Assembly (NCBI GenBank): GCA_019459455.1
Contig: JAIBEX010000019.1
Coordinates: forward strand, 1 to 64,000
From: Weeksellaceae bacterium
Lineage (GTDB): Bacteria > Bacteroidota > Bacteroidia > Flavobacteriales > Weeksellaceae
Reading direction: 5' to 3'
Length of the DNA stretch: 64,000 bases
Positions within the stretch are counted from its first letter, which is position 1. Every line of letters starts with the position of its first letter. Shown piece by piece: positions 28,205 through 37,800 of this stretch. A program made the translations under genes and the position numbers. The notes beneath the pieces were generated by a model that worked only from the letters and a program-made list of their open reading frames with translations, did no database searches and was not told where the DNA came from.

Positions 28205-28987
28205 ATGCCAAGATTAGATATTATTTTACTTCCTCTTTTGGGAGGTTATCTATTCTTAATAACATTTAACTATACTCGTTTTTACCATAAGAGAATTGAA
28301 AAAAATAGACTGATTTACAATTCTTTATTAACTGCGTTCGGTTTAACAGGTATTGTTTATCTCCTCGATTTTTTTGTTTTTAGAAATAATAACTATTATC
28401 TAAATGTTTGTACTCTTAAATCACCTTCCATTAAAGAATTTAGGGACTACTTTAGTCTTAAGGTAGATGAAGTAATGCACTTTACCAAACCTGGCTTCAA
28501 ACAATCTTTAATTGCGTTTCTTATATCTTACCCTTTAGCATTACTTTTAAATAAATTGCGTATTTTCAAAAAAGACTTTTCGTTTGATTATACCTTAATG
28601 AAATGGGGAAATGAATATGAAAAACTAATTTGGAATACCTTAGGAGAAGGAAGTGATCTTGACAAATTGCTGATGGTCACAACAAAAAGCAATAAAGTTT
28701 ATATTGGTCAAATAACACAACTATCTGAGCCAATGGAAAACACTCACATCATAATTATTCCATCTTTAAGTGGGTATAGAGAAAAAGAAACTCAAAAATT
28801 AATTATAACGACAGATTATACAACTGTCATCGAAAAAGCTTCTGAGGATAATGAAACAGAATTATTAGACAATAAATTGGGGGTGATAATACCGTTTTCT
28901 GAAATTGTACTAATATCTAGATTTGATTATAATATATTTGGGCAATTTAACGAGTCTGATGAAACTTTATTAGAACAACAACTTTAA
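28205..28987 (+). CDS. Membrane protein of unknown function in an AT-rich accessory pair
   Basis: The 260-residue protein has three likely membrane helices: IILLPLLGGYLFLITF (about 6-21), SLLTAFGLTGIVYLLDFFVF (about 40-59) and SLIAFLISYPLALLL (about 100-114). A soluble C-terminal domain of about 140 residues follows. This domain contains LLMVTTKSNKVYIGQI, IIIIPSLSGYREKE and LIITTDYTTV, a beta-rich pattern I cannot name with confidence. It is one base after the small basic protein gene. Function is unknown; a membrane-bound effector or sensor with a small partner is possible but only a guess. Confidence 0.65.
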   Translation: MPRLDIILLPLLGGYLFLITFNYTRFYHKRIEKNRLIYNSLLTAFGLTGIVYLLDFFVFRNNNYYLNVCTLKSPSIKEFRDYFSLKVDEVMHFTKPGFKQSLIAFLISYPLALLLNKLRIFKKDFSFDYTLMKWGNEYEKLIWNTLGEGSDLDKLLMVTTKSNKVYIGQITQLSEPMENTHIIIIPSLSGYREKETQKLIITTDYTTVIEKASEDNETELLDNKLGVIIPFSEIVLISRFDYNIFGQFNESDETLLEQQL

Positions 28988-29071
28988 ATACTGTGTACAA
29001 CAGTGGATTTGCTAAAATCCCCTGCTGCCGCACGAATCCTTCTGGTATGGCGCACGCTTCCGATTAATTCA

Positions 29072-29162
29072 TCAACTGCTCTCCTCCACTTCATGCTTCA
29101 GCTGCGATTTGTAAAGCGTGGCATAATAGCCGTTTTGGTTCAGCAGTTCCATATGTTTCCCC
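29072..29162 (-). pseudogene. Truncated second copy of the 3' end of the ABC exporter gene
   Basis: Positions 29079-29162 match 29988-30071 at 81 of 84 bases without gaps. On the minus strand it encodes the exporter C-terminus (ending KSQLKHEVEE then SS and a TGA stop at 29072-29074), one serine longer than the intact gene. All three differences leave the shared peptide readable. It has no start codon or upstream domain. It forms a direct repeat that, with the intact copy, brackets the secreted-protein gene at 29352-29915. Confidence 0.85.
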
Positions 29163-29210
29163 CCCCCGCTGCCGCACGAATCCCTTCGTGTGGTAAATAT
29201 TTACCTGATC

Positions 29211-29230
29211 TCGCGGATTGCAATCCGTGA
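29211..29230. repeat. REP-like palindrome
   Basis: TCGCGGATTGCAATCCGTGA is palindromic except for one wobble pair. It lies among other repeat pieces and is unlike the local AT-rich sequence. It resembles dispersed intergenic palindromes of Bacteroidota genomes; its copy number cannot be judged here. Confidence 0.45.
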
Positions 29231-29351
29231 TCGCACTATCTCTTTCCACGAATCTGCTGTGTAAATTAATTAATGGAATAGTTTAAGAGTATATTTGGCA
29301 GTATCTTCCCTTGGTGCAGCGTTAGCAATTCTTTAACTGTAATTTCATAAA

Positions 29352-29915
29352 ATGAGGTACAATTACATTCTTCTGTTTTTCATTACAAGTTGTTTTTGTC
29401 GGGCACAGACCAATACTAAAATTTCGCCCCGGGATTCTTTGATAATGATTGAATTCAATCATAAATATAAGAAGGAAAGGTATCATAAGTACCCTGAAAA
29501 AATAACTTTTGATAAAAACTGTTATAGTTTTGAAACACAAGTAATTTGCGGAGATGAGTCAGCAGAAGTCAAAGAAATATTACAAAACGGGATTTTAAAT
29601 CCTCACATCTATAAGATCTACCACACCAAAAAGTTTTTTTCCGACAACAAACATTTAAACAAAAAACAGTACAGGAATGATTTGAATTTTTTAGAAAAAG
29701 ATACAATCGGAATCTCAAATTTGGTTGAATTGACCTACTTAAATATCAATCATAAAAGAAAAAGGTTTAGGTTCTGGTCCTATGAAAAACCGTTTGCCAG
29801 TCCGTTATTATATTTCCTCGAACTTACAAATAAAAACGCACGGAAAGACACTAAATTAACTGACTTTATTAAGGGTGCAAAATTAACCTATATTCAACAA
29901 GCTTGGTTCGAATAA
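29352..29915 (+). CDS. Small secreted protein of unknown function
   Basis: This 187-residue protein has a signal peptide (YILLFFITSCFCRAQ, cleavage near residue 19) and a basic, aromatic-rich mature part (NHKYKKERYHKYPEKITF, LNINHKRKRFRFWSYEKPF). A C within the signal could be a lipobox (TSCFC), but cleavage after RAQ fits better. I recognise no family. The gene is AT-rich, has its own -7 box at 29290-29297, and lies exactly between two copies of the ABC exporter 3' end, so it looks like an inserted cassette. Confidence 0.65.
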   Translation: MRYNYILLFFITSCFCRAQTNTKISPRDSLIMIEFNHKYKKERYHKYPEKITFDKNCYSFETQVICGDESAEVKEILQNGILNPHIYKIYHTKKFFSDNKHLNKKQYRNDLNFLEKDTIGISNLVELTYLNINHKRKRFRFWSYEKPFASPLLYFLELTNKNARKDTKLTDFIKGAKLTYIQQAWFE

Positions 29916-29983
29916 AAAATTTGCTGGTGCTACAGAAAGGCTCGTCTTATGCCGTAAAGACGAAATCTTAATGTTTGAACTAT

Positions 29984-31726
29984 CTAACTCTCCTCTACCT
30001 CATGCTTCAGCTGCGATTTATAAAGCGTGGCATAATAGCCGTTTTGGTTCAGCAGTTCCATATGTTTCCCCTCCTCCACAATCCTGCCGCCTTCCATCAC
30101 GATGATCTTATCAGCCTTTTCAATCGTGGAAAGACGGTGCGCGATAATGATGGAGGTCCGGTTTTTCGTGATCTTTTCCGTAGCGCGCTGGATGAGCTTT
30201 TCACTTTCGTGGTCTATGGACGAGGTGGCTTCGTCCAGAATCAGGATTTTCGGATCGGACAGGTAGGCCCTTACAAAGGAGAGGAGCTGCCGCTGACCGA
30301 GGGACATGGAAGAACCTCTTTCGCTTACCACATAATCATAACCGCCGGGCAGACTTTCAATAAATCCGTCGACCTCGATATCCTGCGCCACCCTTTTAAT
30401 CTGTTCCAGCGTCACCGTATCATCCCCAAAGGCCAGGTTCTCGAAAATGGTTCCGTGAAAAAGGAAAACATCCTGCAGCACGACCCCAATATGGCTGCGT
30501 AAATTATAGAGTTCATAATCCTTAACATCTACATCATCCAGTAAAATCTTTCCGGAATTGATGTCGTAAAGACGGGTAATCAGACTGATAATGGTTGATT
30601 TTCCGGCTCCTGTCGCCCCCACAATCGCCACCGTTTCTCCGGGATTCACCTTAAAACTGATACCCTTCAGAACTTCCTGGTTGTCATCATAGGAAAAGTG
30701 CACATTCTGAAACTCGATCTTGCCGTCAAAATGGTCTTTGGACACCGTGCCGTGGTTCGGCATGGCATAATCCTCATCCATTATGCCAAGGACCCTTTCG
30801 GCGCCCACGATTCCGCGCTGTATATTGTTGAAGCGGTCAGCAATCTGGCGCAGCGGGCGGATGAGCATGGAGATGAACTGGATAAAGGCAATGACCTTAC
30901 CGGCCGTGATTGTAACATACCCGCCATAGAAAAGGATAAAGCCGATGAAGAGTGAAGAAATGAGTTCCACTACCGGAAAAAAGAGGGAAAAGATAAAGAC
31001 CGTCCTCAGCAGGGCCGCTTTCAGGGTGATGTTGATCTCGTCGAATTTCCTGAATTCCGCCTCCTGACGGTTAAAGACCTGGATGAGGGACATTCCCGAG
31101 AGCCTTTCCTGAACGAAAGAGTTCTGGTTGGCCGTCCACGTCCTTTCATCACCAAAGGCTTTCCTTAATCTTTTCTGAAAAAACCTCGTGATTACGACCA
31201 TTAAAGGAAGGATGGCAAGGGAGATGTAACTCAGGTTTACATCTACCTGGAACATCATGAACAGCACAAAAACAATGCGCAGGATATCCCCGAAAACCAT
31301 CAGGAAACCGTCGGTATACACGGTGGCTATCGTTTCCACATCGCCTACGGCACGGGTAACCAGTTGCCCGATGGCGGTCTTGTCGAAGAAGGCGGTGCGG
31401 AAATAGATAAGCTTCCTGTAGAGCCGTTCCCGGATGTCGCGGATGACATTCTGCGAGATGAAATTGGAGAAATAAACCAGAAAGAAGTTTAAAACAGATT
31501 CCCCGAACACCAGGGCAATCAGGATGTAGATGTGCTTCATCATCTGTTCCCGGTCTCCAAGTGCAATGATGTCGGTATCCACAATCTTCATCGTGAGATA
31601 CGGCCGGTACGTGGAAATCACCGAAAGGACAATGGAAATGAGGAGGGTCACGATAAACCACGACCGGAACTTCATTCCAATCCGGAAAAGCCGCTGTATG
31701 ATTTGCCAGGTGGTTTGTTTCTTCAT
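29984..31726 (-). CDS. ABC exporter (permease fused to ATPase), MsbA-like
   Basis: This 580-residue half-transporter has six membrane helices (about 1-310) followed by an ATPase domain. Walker A is GATGAGKST, the signature motif SLGQRQ, and Walker B KILILDEATSSID; the switch histidine is in IAHRLSTI. Such homodimers export lipids, peptides or drugs, and the substrate cannot be told from sequence. It starts 25 bp after truA and is probably co-transcribed. Its last 84 bp are duplicated at 29079-29162. Confidence 0.93.
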   Translation of the reverse strand: MKKQTTWQIIQRLFRIGMKFRSWFIVTLLISIVLSVISTYRPYLTMKIVDTDIIALGDREQMMKHIYILIALVFGESVLNFFLVYFSNFISQNVIRDIRERLYRKLIYFRTAFFDKTAIGQLVTRAVGDVETIATVYTDGFLMVFGDILRIVFVLFMMFQVDVNLSYISLAILPLMVVITRFFQKRLRKAFGDERTWTANQNSFVQERLSGMSLIQVFNRQEAEFRKFDEINITLKAALLRTVFIFSLFFPVVELISSLFIGFILFYGGYVTITAGKVIAFIQFISMLIRPLRQIADRFNNIQRGIVGAERVLGIMDEDYAMPNHGTVSKDHFDGKIEFQNVHFSYDDNQEVLKGISFKVNPGETVAIVGATGAGKSTIISLITRLYDINSGKILLDDVDVKDYELYNLRSHIGVVLQDVFLFHGTIFENLAFGDDTVTLEQIKRVAQDIEVDGFIESLPGGYDYVVSERGSSMSLGQRQLLSFVRAYLSDPKILILDEATSSIDHESEKLIQRATEKITKNRTSIIIAHRLSTIEKADKIIVMEGGRIVEEGKHMELLNQNGYYATLYKSQLKHEVEES

Positions 31727-31751
31727 CTTTTACGCTCGTCAAAAATAGTCA

Positions 31752-32510
31752 TTAAAAACCCAGGTTTTCCGAGTCCGGCATTCCGGGATAGCCGACCTTC
31801 ACAAGAAAAAGTCCCTGTGGCGGTGCCGAAGTGCCGGCCAGGTTCCGGTTTTTAGCCTCAATGATGTTCCGGAAGTCATCCAATGCCGTCTTTCCCGCAC
31901 CGATTTCGACCATAGTTCCTACAATGGCGCGCACCATATTCCTTAAGAAACGGTCTGCCGAAATGGTGAATTTAAGTTCTGAGTCCTTCAGCTCCCATTG
32001 CGCCTTATAAATTTTGCAGTTATTGGTCTTGTTATCTGTATGTAGTTTTGCGAAGCTTGTGAAATCCTCATACTCAAAGAGTATTTTGCACGCCTCATTC
32101 ATTTTTTCAACGTTGAGTTTCCTTCGCCAGAGCTGCCAGGCAGAATCCTGACTGAAGGGATCTTTGTTCAGCGCAATATCGTATTCATAAGTCCGGAAGG
32201 TTGCATCGAAACGGGCGTGAAAATCATCCTTCACCCCAAAGATTCTTTTTACCGATATATCCGGAGGGAGAAAACTGTTCAGCCGGTACGTAAGATCTTC
32301 CGGTAAAGTCACTTCGGTGTCGAAATGCGCAAACATCTGCTTTGCATGAACGCCGGTGTCAGTACGCCCCGCTCCTGTGGTTTTAATGCGTTCCCGAAGA
32401 AGGGTGCTCAGGGCTTTTTCAAGCTCTTCCTGGACGGAAATCTCGTTCGGCTGGATCTGGTAGCCGAAATAATTTTTGCCCTGGTAAGAAAACTCAATGA
32501 AATACCTCAA
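31752..32510 (-). CDS. truA: tRNA pseudouridine synthase A
   Basis: The 252-residue enzyme makes pseudouridine at positions 38-40 of tRNA anticodon arms. The catalytic aspartate lies in GRTDTGVHAKQ (about 48-58), and RFLRNMVRAIVG (about 182-193) is the second family motif. A minus-strand TATTTTTG box at 32530-32537 lies just upstream. It is followed by the ABC exporter gene. Confidence 0.96.
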   Translation of the reverse strand: MRYFIEFSYQGKNYFGYQIQPNEISVQEELEKALSTLLRERIKTTGAGRTDTGVHAKQMFAHFDTEVTLPEDLTYRLNSFLPPDISVKRIFGVKDDFHARFDATFRTYEYDIALNKDPFSQDSAWQLWRRKLNVEKMNEACKILFEYEDFTSFAKLHTDNKTNNCKIYKAQWELKDSELKFTISADRFLRNMVRAIVGTMVEIGAGKTALDDFRNIIEAKNRNLAGTSAPPQGLFLVKVGYPGMPDSENLGF

Positions 32511-32616
32511 ACTGTAAAAATTTTCACTGCAAAAATATAGAAATCATTCCAAATGAAAATGTTGAAAAGTCATGTTTGTAATTCGTTAAAGAACTCTTAA
32601 AATTTCTTAATTTTAC

Positions 32617-33648
32617 ATGCGTATGAAAAGATGGTATCTCTACCCTTTTTCCTTGGGTTATCACCTCGCAACGGGCATCCGTAATGCACTGTATAATCTG
32701 GGAATAAAAAAATCCACAAAATTCCGCACCCCGATTATTAATGTCGGGAACTTATCCGTAGGCGGCAGCGGCAAATCTCCGATGGTGATGTATCTGGCCG
32801 ATCTGCTTTCCAAAAATTTCCGCACAGGCGTACTTTCCAGAGGGTACGGCAGGGTTACTAAAGGATACGGCATCGTGAATTATGAGAGCAACTACAAGAT
32901 GGTGGGCGACGAGGCCATGCAGCTTTTCGAGCGTTTCAAGAACCGCTTTGTAATCGGAGTTTCGGAGGAGCGTGTTCCCGGCGCAAAAAAGCTGATTGAA
33001 GATATGGACCTGGAAGTCCTGGTCCTGGACGATGCCTACCAGCACCGCGCCATAAAAGCGGGCTTCAATATCCTGATGACGGATTATAATGACCCCTATT
33101 TCAGGGATTTCATCCTCCCGGCCGGCGATTTGCGCGAAAGCAGGAAAGGCGCCTCACGTGCGAACCTCATTATGGTCTCCAAATGTCCGCCCGACCTCAC
33201 CGACGAAAAAAAACAGTACTATATTTCCCGTATAAGGCCACAGCACTATCAGAAGGTGTTCTTCTCTTCCATTTCCTATGACGAGCAGGTTTTTTCCGTG
33301 GACAAAGTGATTCCCGACAACAACCTGGCTTATTACGACATCCTGCTGGTTACCGGCATCGCCAATCCGAAACCTTTGGTGGAGCACCTTGCAAAATTTT
33401 CCCAGCGGGTAAAACATCTGAAATTCAGGGATCACCATGATTTTTCGGATGACGATATCAAGAACATCCTTTCGGAATATAAAAAACTTGGTGAGTACCG
33501 CCTGATCCTGACTACGGAGAAGGACTATGTGCGCCTGAAAAGTTTTGATTATCTTCGGGAACTCGTCTATTATTGGCCCATAAATGTTAACATTGACCGT
33601 AGGGAGGAATTCAACAAAATCATCATGAATTATGTTAGAAAAAATTAA
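32617..33648 (+). CDS. lpxK: Tetraacyldisaccharide 4'-kinase
   Basis: The 343-residue enzyme phosphorylates the lipid A disaccharide at the 4' position on the inner membrane. It has an N-terminal hydrophobic anchor (WYLYPFSLGYHLATGI), the P-loop GNLSVGGSGKS (44-54), LVLDDAYQH with catalytic residues, and TTEKDYVRL near the end. A second ATG two codons downstream is also possible. The end overlaps the phosphorylase gene by 17 bp in another frame. Confidence 0.96.
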   Translation: MRMKRWYLYPFSLGYHLATGIRNALYNLGIKKSTKFRTPIINVGNLSVGGSGKSPMVMYLADLLSKNFRTGVLSRGYGRVTKGYGIVNYESNYKMVGDEAMQLFERFKNRFVIGVSEERVPGAKKLIEDMDLEVLVLDDAYQHRAIKAGFNILMTDYNDPYFRDFILPAGDLRESRKGASRANLIMVSKCPPDLTDEKKQYYISRIRPQHYQKVFFSSISYDEQVFSVDKVIPDNNLAYYDILLVTGIANPKPLVEHLAKFSQRVKHLKFRDHHDFSDDDIKNILSEYKKLGEYRLILTTEKDYVRLKSFDYLRELVYYWPINVNIDRREEFNKIIMNYVRKN

Positions 33649-34447
33649 GGAAACCGCTGCTTTCATAAGGAATATCATTCAGGACACCCCCGACTTTGCT
33701 GTTGTACTGGGTTCCGGACTTGGCGCGCTTAAAAATGAAGTGGAGCCTATTCATGTCCTCGACTATTTGGACATTCCGAACTTTCCGCAGACCACCGTGG
33801 CCGGTCATGGCGGAAAACTCATCTTCGGCACACTTGAAGGTAAAAAAGTCCTGATGATGAGCGGTAGATTTCATTATTATGAAGGCCATGACATCCAGAC
33901 GGTCGTCTTCCCTTTCCGTGTCTTTCATTTACTGGGAATCAAAAACCTCATCGTTTCGAACGCAGCAGGAGGAGTAAATCCAAATTTTAAAGTTGCGGAT
34001 GTCATGCTCATCACCGACCACATCAATATGATGCCTGAACATCCCCTCCGCGGTAAAAACCTGGACGAAATGGGTCCAAGATTCGTGGACATGAGCGAGG
34101 CTTACAGCAAAAACATGCTTAGCGTAGCCGAAAATTTTGCGACGGAAAACTGCATTAATTTTCACAAAGGCGTGTACGTGGCACTGCAGGGTCCGACCTT
34201 TGAAACACCGGCAGAATACGGGATGATCCGGGCTATTGGCGGCGATGCCGTGGGTATGAGCACTGTTCCGGAAGTCATCGTAGCCAAACATCAGGGCATG
34301 GACTGCTTTGGAATCTCCATCATCACCGATGTTGGTGGGCCGGATATTGCCTTTACCGTTTCCCATGAGGAAGTTTTACAGGCTGCTGATAAGGCCATGC
34401 CGAATGTAATCCGCATCGTAAAAGGGCTGGTTAAAAATTATTCCTAG
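33632..34447 (+). CDS. Purine nucleoside phosphorylase (trimeric type)
   Basis: The 271-residue enzyme splits purine nucleosides with phosphate in salvage. Family motifs are VVLGSGLG (25-31), AGHGGK (57-62), GRFHYYEGHD (78-87), SNAAGGVN (109-116) and GPTFETPAEY (187-196). The base-recognition asparagine of inosine/guanosine-specific enzymes (human Asn243, in SLITN) is aspartate here (D233 in ISIITDVGG), which could change base preference. The gene overlaps lpxK by 17 bp, so translation is probably coupled. Confidence 0.93.
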   Translation: MLEKIKETAAFIRNIIQDTPDFAVVLGSGLGALKNEVEPIHVLDYLDIPNFPQTTVAGHGGKLIFGTLEGKKVLMMSGRFHYYEGHDIQTVVFPFRVFHLLGIKNLIVSNAAGGVNPNFKVADVMLITDHINMMPEHPLRGKNLDEMGPRFVDMSEAYSKNMLSVAENFATENCINFHKGVYVALQGPTFETPAEYGMIRAIGGDAVGMSTVPEVIVAKHQGMDCFGISIITDVGGPDIAFTVSHEEVLQAADKAMPNVIRIVKGLVKNYS

Positions 34448-34526
34448 ACCATAAAATGAATCCAAATTTTCTTCAGCTGAGTTGTCGCAAACGATTTCCC
34501 GTTAACACAAGTTTATGACTTAATTG

Positions 34527-34559
34527 TTTGTGGAATAAGGAATTAAATTCGTATATTTG
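34527..34559 (+). promoter_or_regulatory. rpoBC promoter
   Basis: TTTG (34527-34530), 21 bases, then TATATTTG (34552-34559) match both consensus boxes. Initiation near 34566 leaves a leader of about 305 nt before rpoB. Confidence 0.7.
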
Positions 34560-34871
34560 CACTCCTTTTGAAGTTATCCGTTGTTCCAAAAGTTTTAAAA
34601 ATAAAAGTTAACGTCTCTTTTGCCCCTGGTGAAGGAGGATTTTTCTGTTTTTATCCTTTTTTAGCTCCGTATTTCCGACAAGGGAAAGTAAAGAATATTT
34701 TGCACTACTCCGTGAAAAGATATACCGGTGTTGCAGTTAGACAGAGCCAGGGATTACCCGGGAGCCAGTAATTGTAACGGATAACTCAACTCCCCATCTT
34801 CCCCAATTCTTTCTAAATATTTTTTTGAAAATCAAAATATTTTTTAACCCAACACTTTTTTTTATTACTTT
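34560..34871 (+). promoter_or_regulatory. Long structured leader of rpoBC
   Basis: The leader between promoter and rpoB ATG has no convincing gene. Two RNA structures are visible. AAGGAGGAT (34632-34640) can pair with the ATCC-plus-T stretch at 34653-34662, a hairpin followed by T that could act as an attenuator. GTTGCAGTTA (34730-34739) pairs with TAATTGTAAC (34769-34778), enclosing an inner GGG and CCC stem. In many bacteria rpoBC follows rplJ-rplL and is controlled through the L10 leader; here rplJL is absent upstream. Confidence 0.45.
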
Positions 34872-37800
34872 ATGAGTAAATCTAAAGCTACAAAAAGCTC
34901 TGCGGAACTTACCGCTAAGGAAAGGATCAACTTTTCTACGGCAAAAGGCCGGGTGCTGGCTCCTGATTTCCTGGATGTGCAGATTGCATCTTTCAGGGAT
35001 TTCTTCCAGCTTGACACCCTTCCTGAAGCCAGAGTAAGTGAAGGTCTGTACAAGACTTTTCAGGAAAATTTCCCGATTACCGACTCCAGAAACCAGTTCG
35101 TACTGGAATTTTTGGATTATCTGGTGGACTCGCCGCGGTATTCCATAAACGAATGCGTGGAAAGAGGGCTAACCTACTCGGTGCCTTTGAAAGCAAGGCT
35201 GAAACTTTACTGTACCGATCCTGAACACGAAGATTTCCAAACGGTTATCCAGGATGTATATTTAGGTCCGGTTCCATACATGACGCCTTCGGGTTCATTC
35301 ATCATTAACGGAGCTGAACGTGTAATTGTAACGCAGCTGCACCGTTCGCCGGGGGTATTCTTCGGACAGACCTACCACGCCAACGGTACCAAACTGTATT
35401 ATTCCAGAATTATCCCTTTCAAAGGATCATGGATGGAATTTACAACGGATATCAACAACGTGATGTACGCGTATATTGACCGTAAGAAAAAGTTACCTTT
35501 AACAACCTTATTGAGAGCGATCGGTTTCGAATCCGATAAAGATATCCTTCAGATCTTTGACCTTGCAGAAGAAGTGAAAGTTTCTAAAGCTGCACTGAAA
35601 AAAGTGGAAGGAAGAACGCTGGCCGCGAGAGTTCTTAACACATGGTTTGAAGATTTCGTAGATGAGGATACCGGAGAAGTGGTTTCCATTGAAAGAAACG
35701 AAATCATCCTGGACAGAGAAACGGTTCTTGAAAAAGAACACATCGATATGATCCTGGATGCAGGGGTGAAATCCATCCTGATCCACAAGGAAAATTCAAA
35801 CGAGTTCTCCATTATCCAGAACACATTACAGAAAGACCCTACAAACTCCGAGAAAGAGGCTGTAGAATATATTTACCGTCAGTTGCGTAACGCAGATCCT
35901 CCAGATGAGGAAACTGCAAGAGGAATCATTGAAAAACTGTTTTTCTCCGAACAGAGATACTCCTTAGGCGAAGTAGGACGTTACAGACTGAACAAGAAAT
36001 TAGGACTTAACATTCCTGAAAGCACTGAAGTCCTTACAAAAGAGGACATCATTGCGATCGTAAGACATTTGATCGAACTTGTAAATTCCAAGGCGGAGGT
36101 TGATGATATTGACCACCTTTCCAACAGAAGGATCAAGACCGTCGGCGAACAGCTTGCAGGTCAGTTTGGCGTAGGTCTTTCCAGAATCGCAAGAACGATC
36201 CGTGAAAGGATGAACGTTAGAGATAACGAGATCTTTACCCCTATTGACCTTGTCAACGCGAAAACATTAACATCCGTAATCAACTCCTTCTTTGGTACCA
36301 ACCAGCTTTCCCAGTTCATGGACCAGACCAACCCACTCTCAGAAATCACGCACAAGCGTAGACTTTCTGCCCTGGGACCTGGTGGTTTATCGAGGGAAAG
36401 AGCAGGTTTCGAGGTTCGTGACGTTCACCATACCCACTACGGTAGAATTTGTCCGATTGAAACTCCGGAGGGACCAAACATTGGTTTGATTTCGTCTTTG
36501 GGAATTTATGCAAAAATCAACAACTTAGGTTTCATTGAAACTCCATACAGAAAGGTTGAGAACGGCAGAGTAAATTTAAAATCCGAACCGATTTATCTGA
36601 ATGCTGAGGATGAAGAGTATAAAGTGATTGCACAGGCAAACGTTGAGCTTAATGATGAAGGGGTTTTTGTAACCGACAGAATCATTGCCCGTTTGGATGG
36701 CGATTATCCGGTAGTGGAACCTGGTCAGGTAGATTTAATTGACGTGGCACCGAACCAGATTTCCGGTATCTCCGCGTCACTGATTCCGTTCCTGGAGCAT
36801 GATGATGCTAACCGGGCCCTGATGGGATCCAACATGATGCGTCAGGCCGTTCCTTTATTGAAGCCGGAAGCTCCGGTGGTTGGAACAGGTCTTGAAAAGC
36901 AGGTGGCCAAGGACTCAAGAATCCTGATTAATGCTGAAGGAAACGGTGTTGTAGAATATGTAGATGCGGACAAAATTGTCATCAACTACGAAAGAAGCGA
37001 AGATGAAGACATCGTAAGCTTCGAATCTGCAACCAAGACCTATAAACTGACAAAATTCAGAAAGACCAACCAAAGTACCACCATTACCCTGAGACCAAAC
37101 GTAAGAGTTGGTGATAAGGTAGAGAAAGGACAGGTACTCTGCGACGGTTATGCAACTGAAAACGGTGAACTTGCACTGGGTAGAAACCTTACGGTGGCAT
37201 TTATGCCATGGAAGGGGTACAACTTTGAGGATGCAATCGTGATCAACGAAAAAATCGTCCGCGAAGACTGGTTTACCTCTATCCACGTGGATGAGTATTC
37301 TCTTGAAGTAAGGGATACAAAACTGGGGATGGAAGAACTTACCGCAGATATCCCGAATGTTTCAGAAGAGGCTACAAAGGACCTTGATGAGAACGGGATG
37401 ATCCGTATTGGTGCCGAGGTGAAGCCTGGAGACATCATGATCGGTAAAATTACACCAAAAGGTGAATCCGACCCGACTCCGGAAGAGAAACTTCTTCGTG
37501 CCATCTTTGGTGATAAAGCCGGTGATGTGAAAGATGCTTCGTTAAAAGCCGACTCTTCTTTAAGAGGAGTGGTAATCAACAAAAAACTTTTTTCAAGAAA
37601 CATCAAGGACAAAAAGAAAAGAGCCGAAGAAAAACTGAAGCTTGAAGAGATCGAAAACAGCTACAAGGCAAAATTCGATGAACTGAGAAATACCCTGATT
37701 GAAAAATTGGGCTCACTTGTAAATGGCAAAACTTCACAGGGTGTCAATAACGACCTGGAAGAAGAGGTAATTGGTAAAGGCGTGAAATTCACCCAGAAAC

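Larger units (their letters stand above)
28988..29351. repeat. Repeat-rich stretch between accessory genes
   Basis: This 364-bp stretch has no intact gene. It holds two copies of GCTGCCGCACGAATCC (29024-29039 and 29168-29183), an 84-bp copy of the end of the ABC exporter gene between them, a palindrome at 29211-29230, and an exact TATATTTG -7 box at 29290-29297 before the next gene. Confidence 0.8.

Noticed and set aside
29003-29230. Plus-strand open frame through the repeat-rich stretch
   Set aside because: It crosses the antisense copy of the ABC exporter end and both short repeats; the translation is an artefact of those repeats.
34568-34771. Open reading frame (67 codons) in the rpoB leader
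   Set aside because: Its composition follows the hairpins and promoter-proximal sequence, it has no family resemblance, and its C-terminus runs through the second stem-loop. A leader RNA explains it better.
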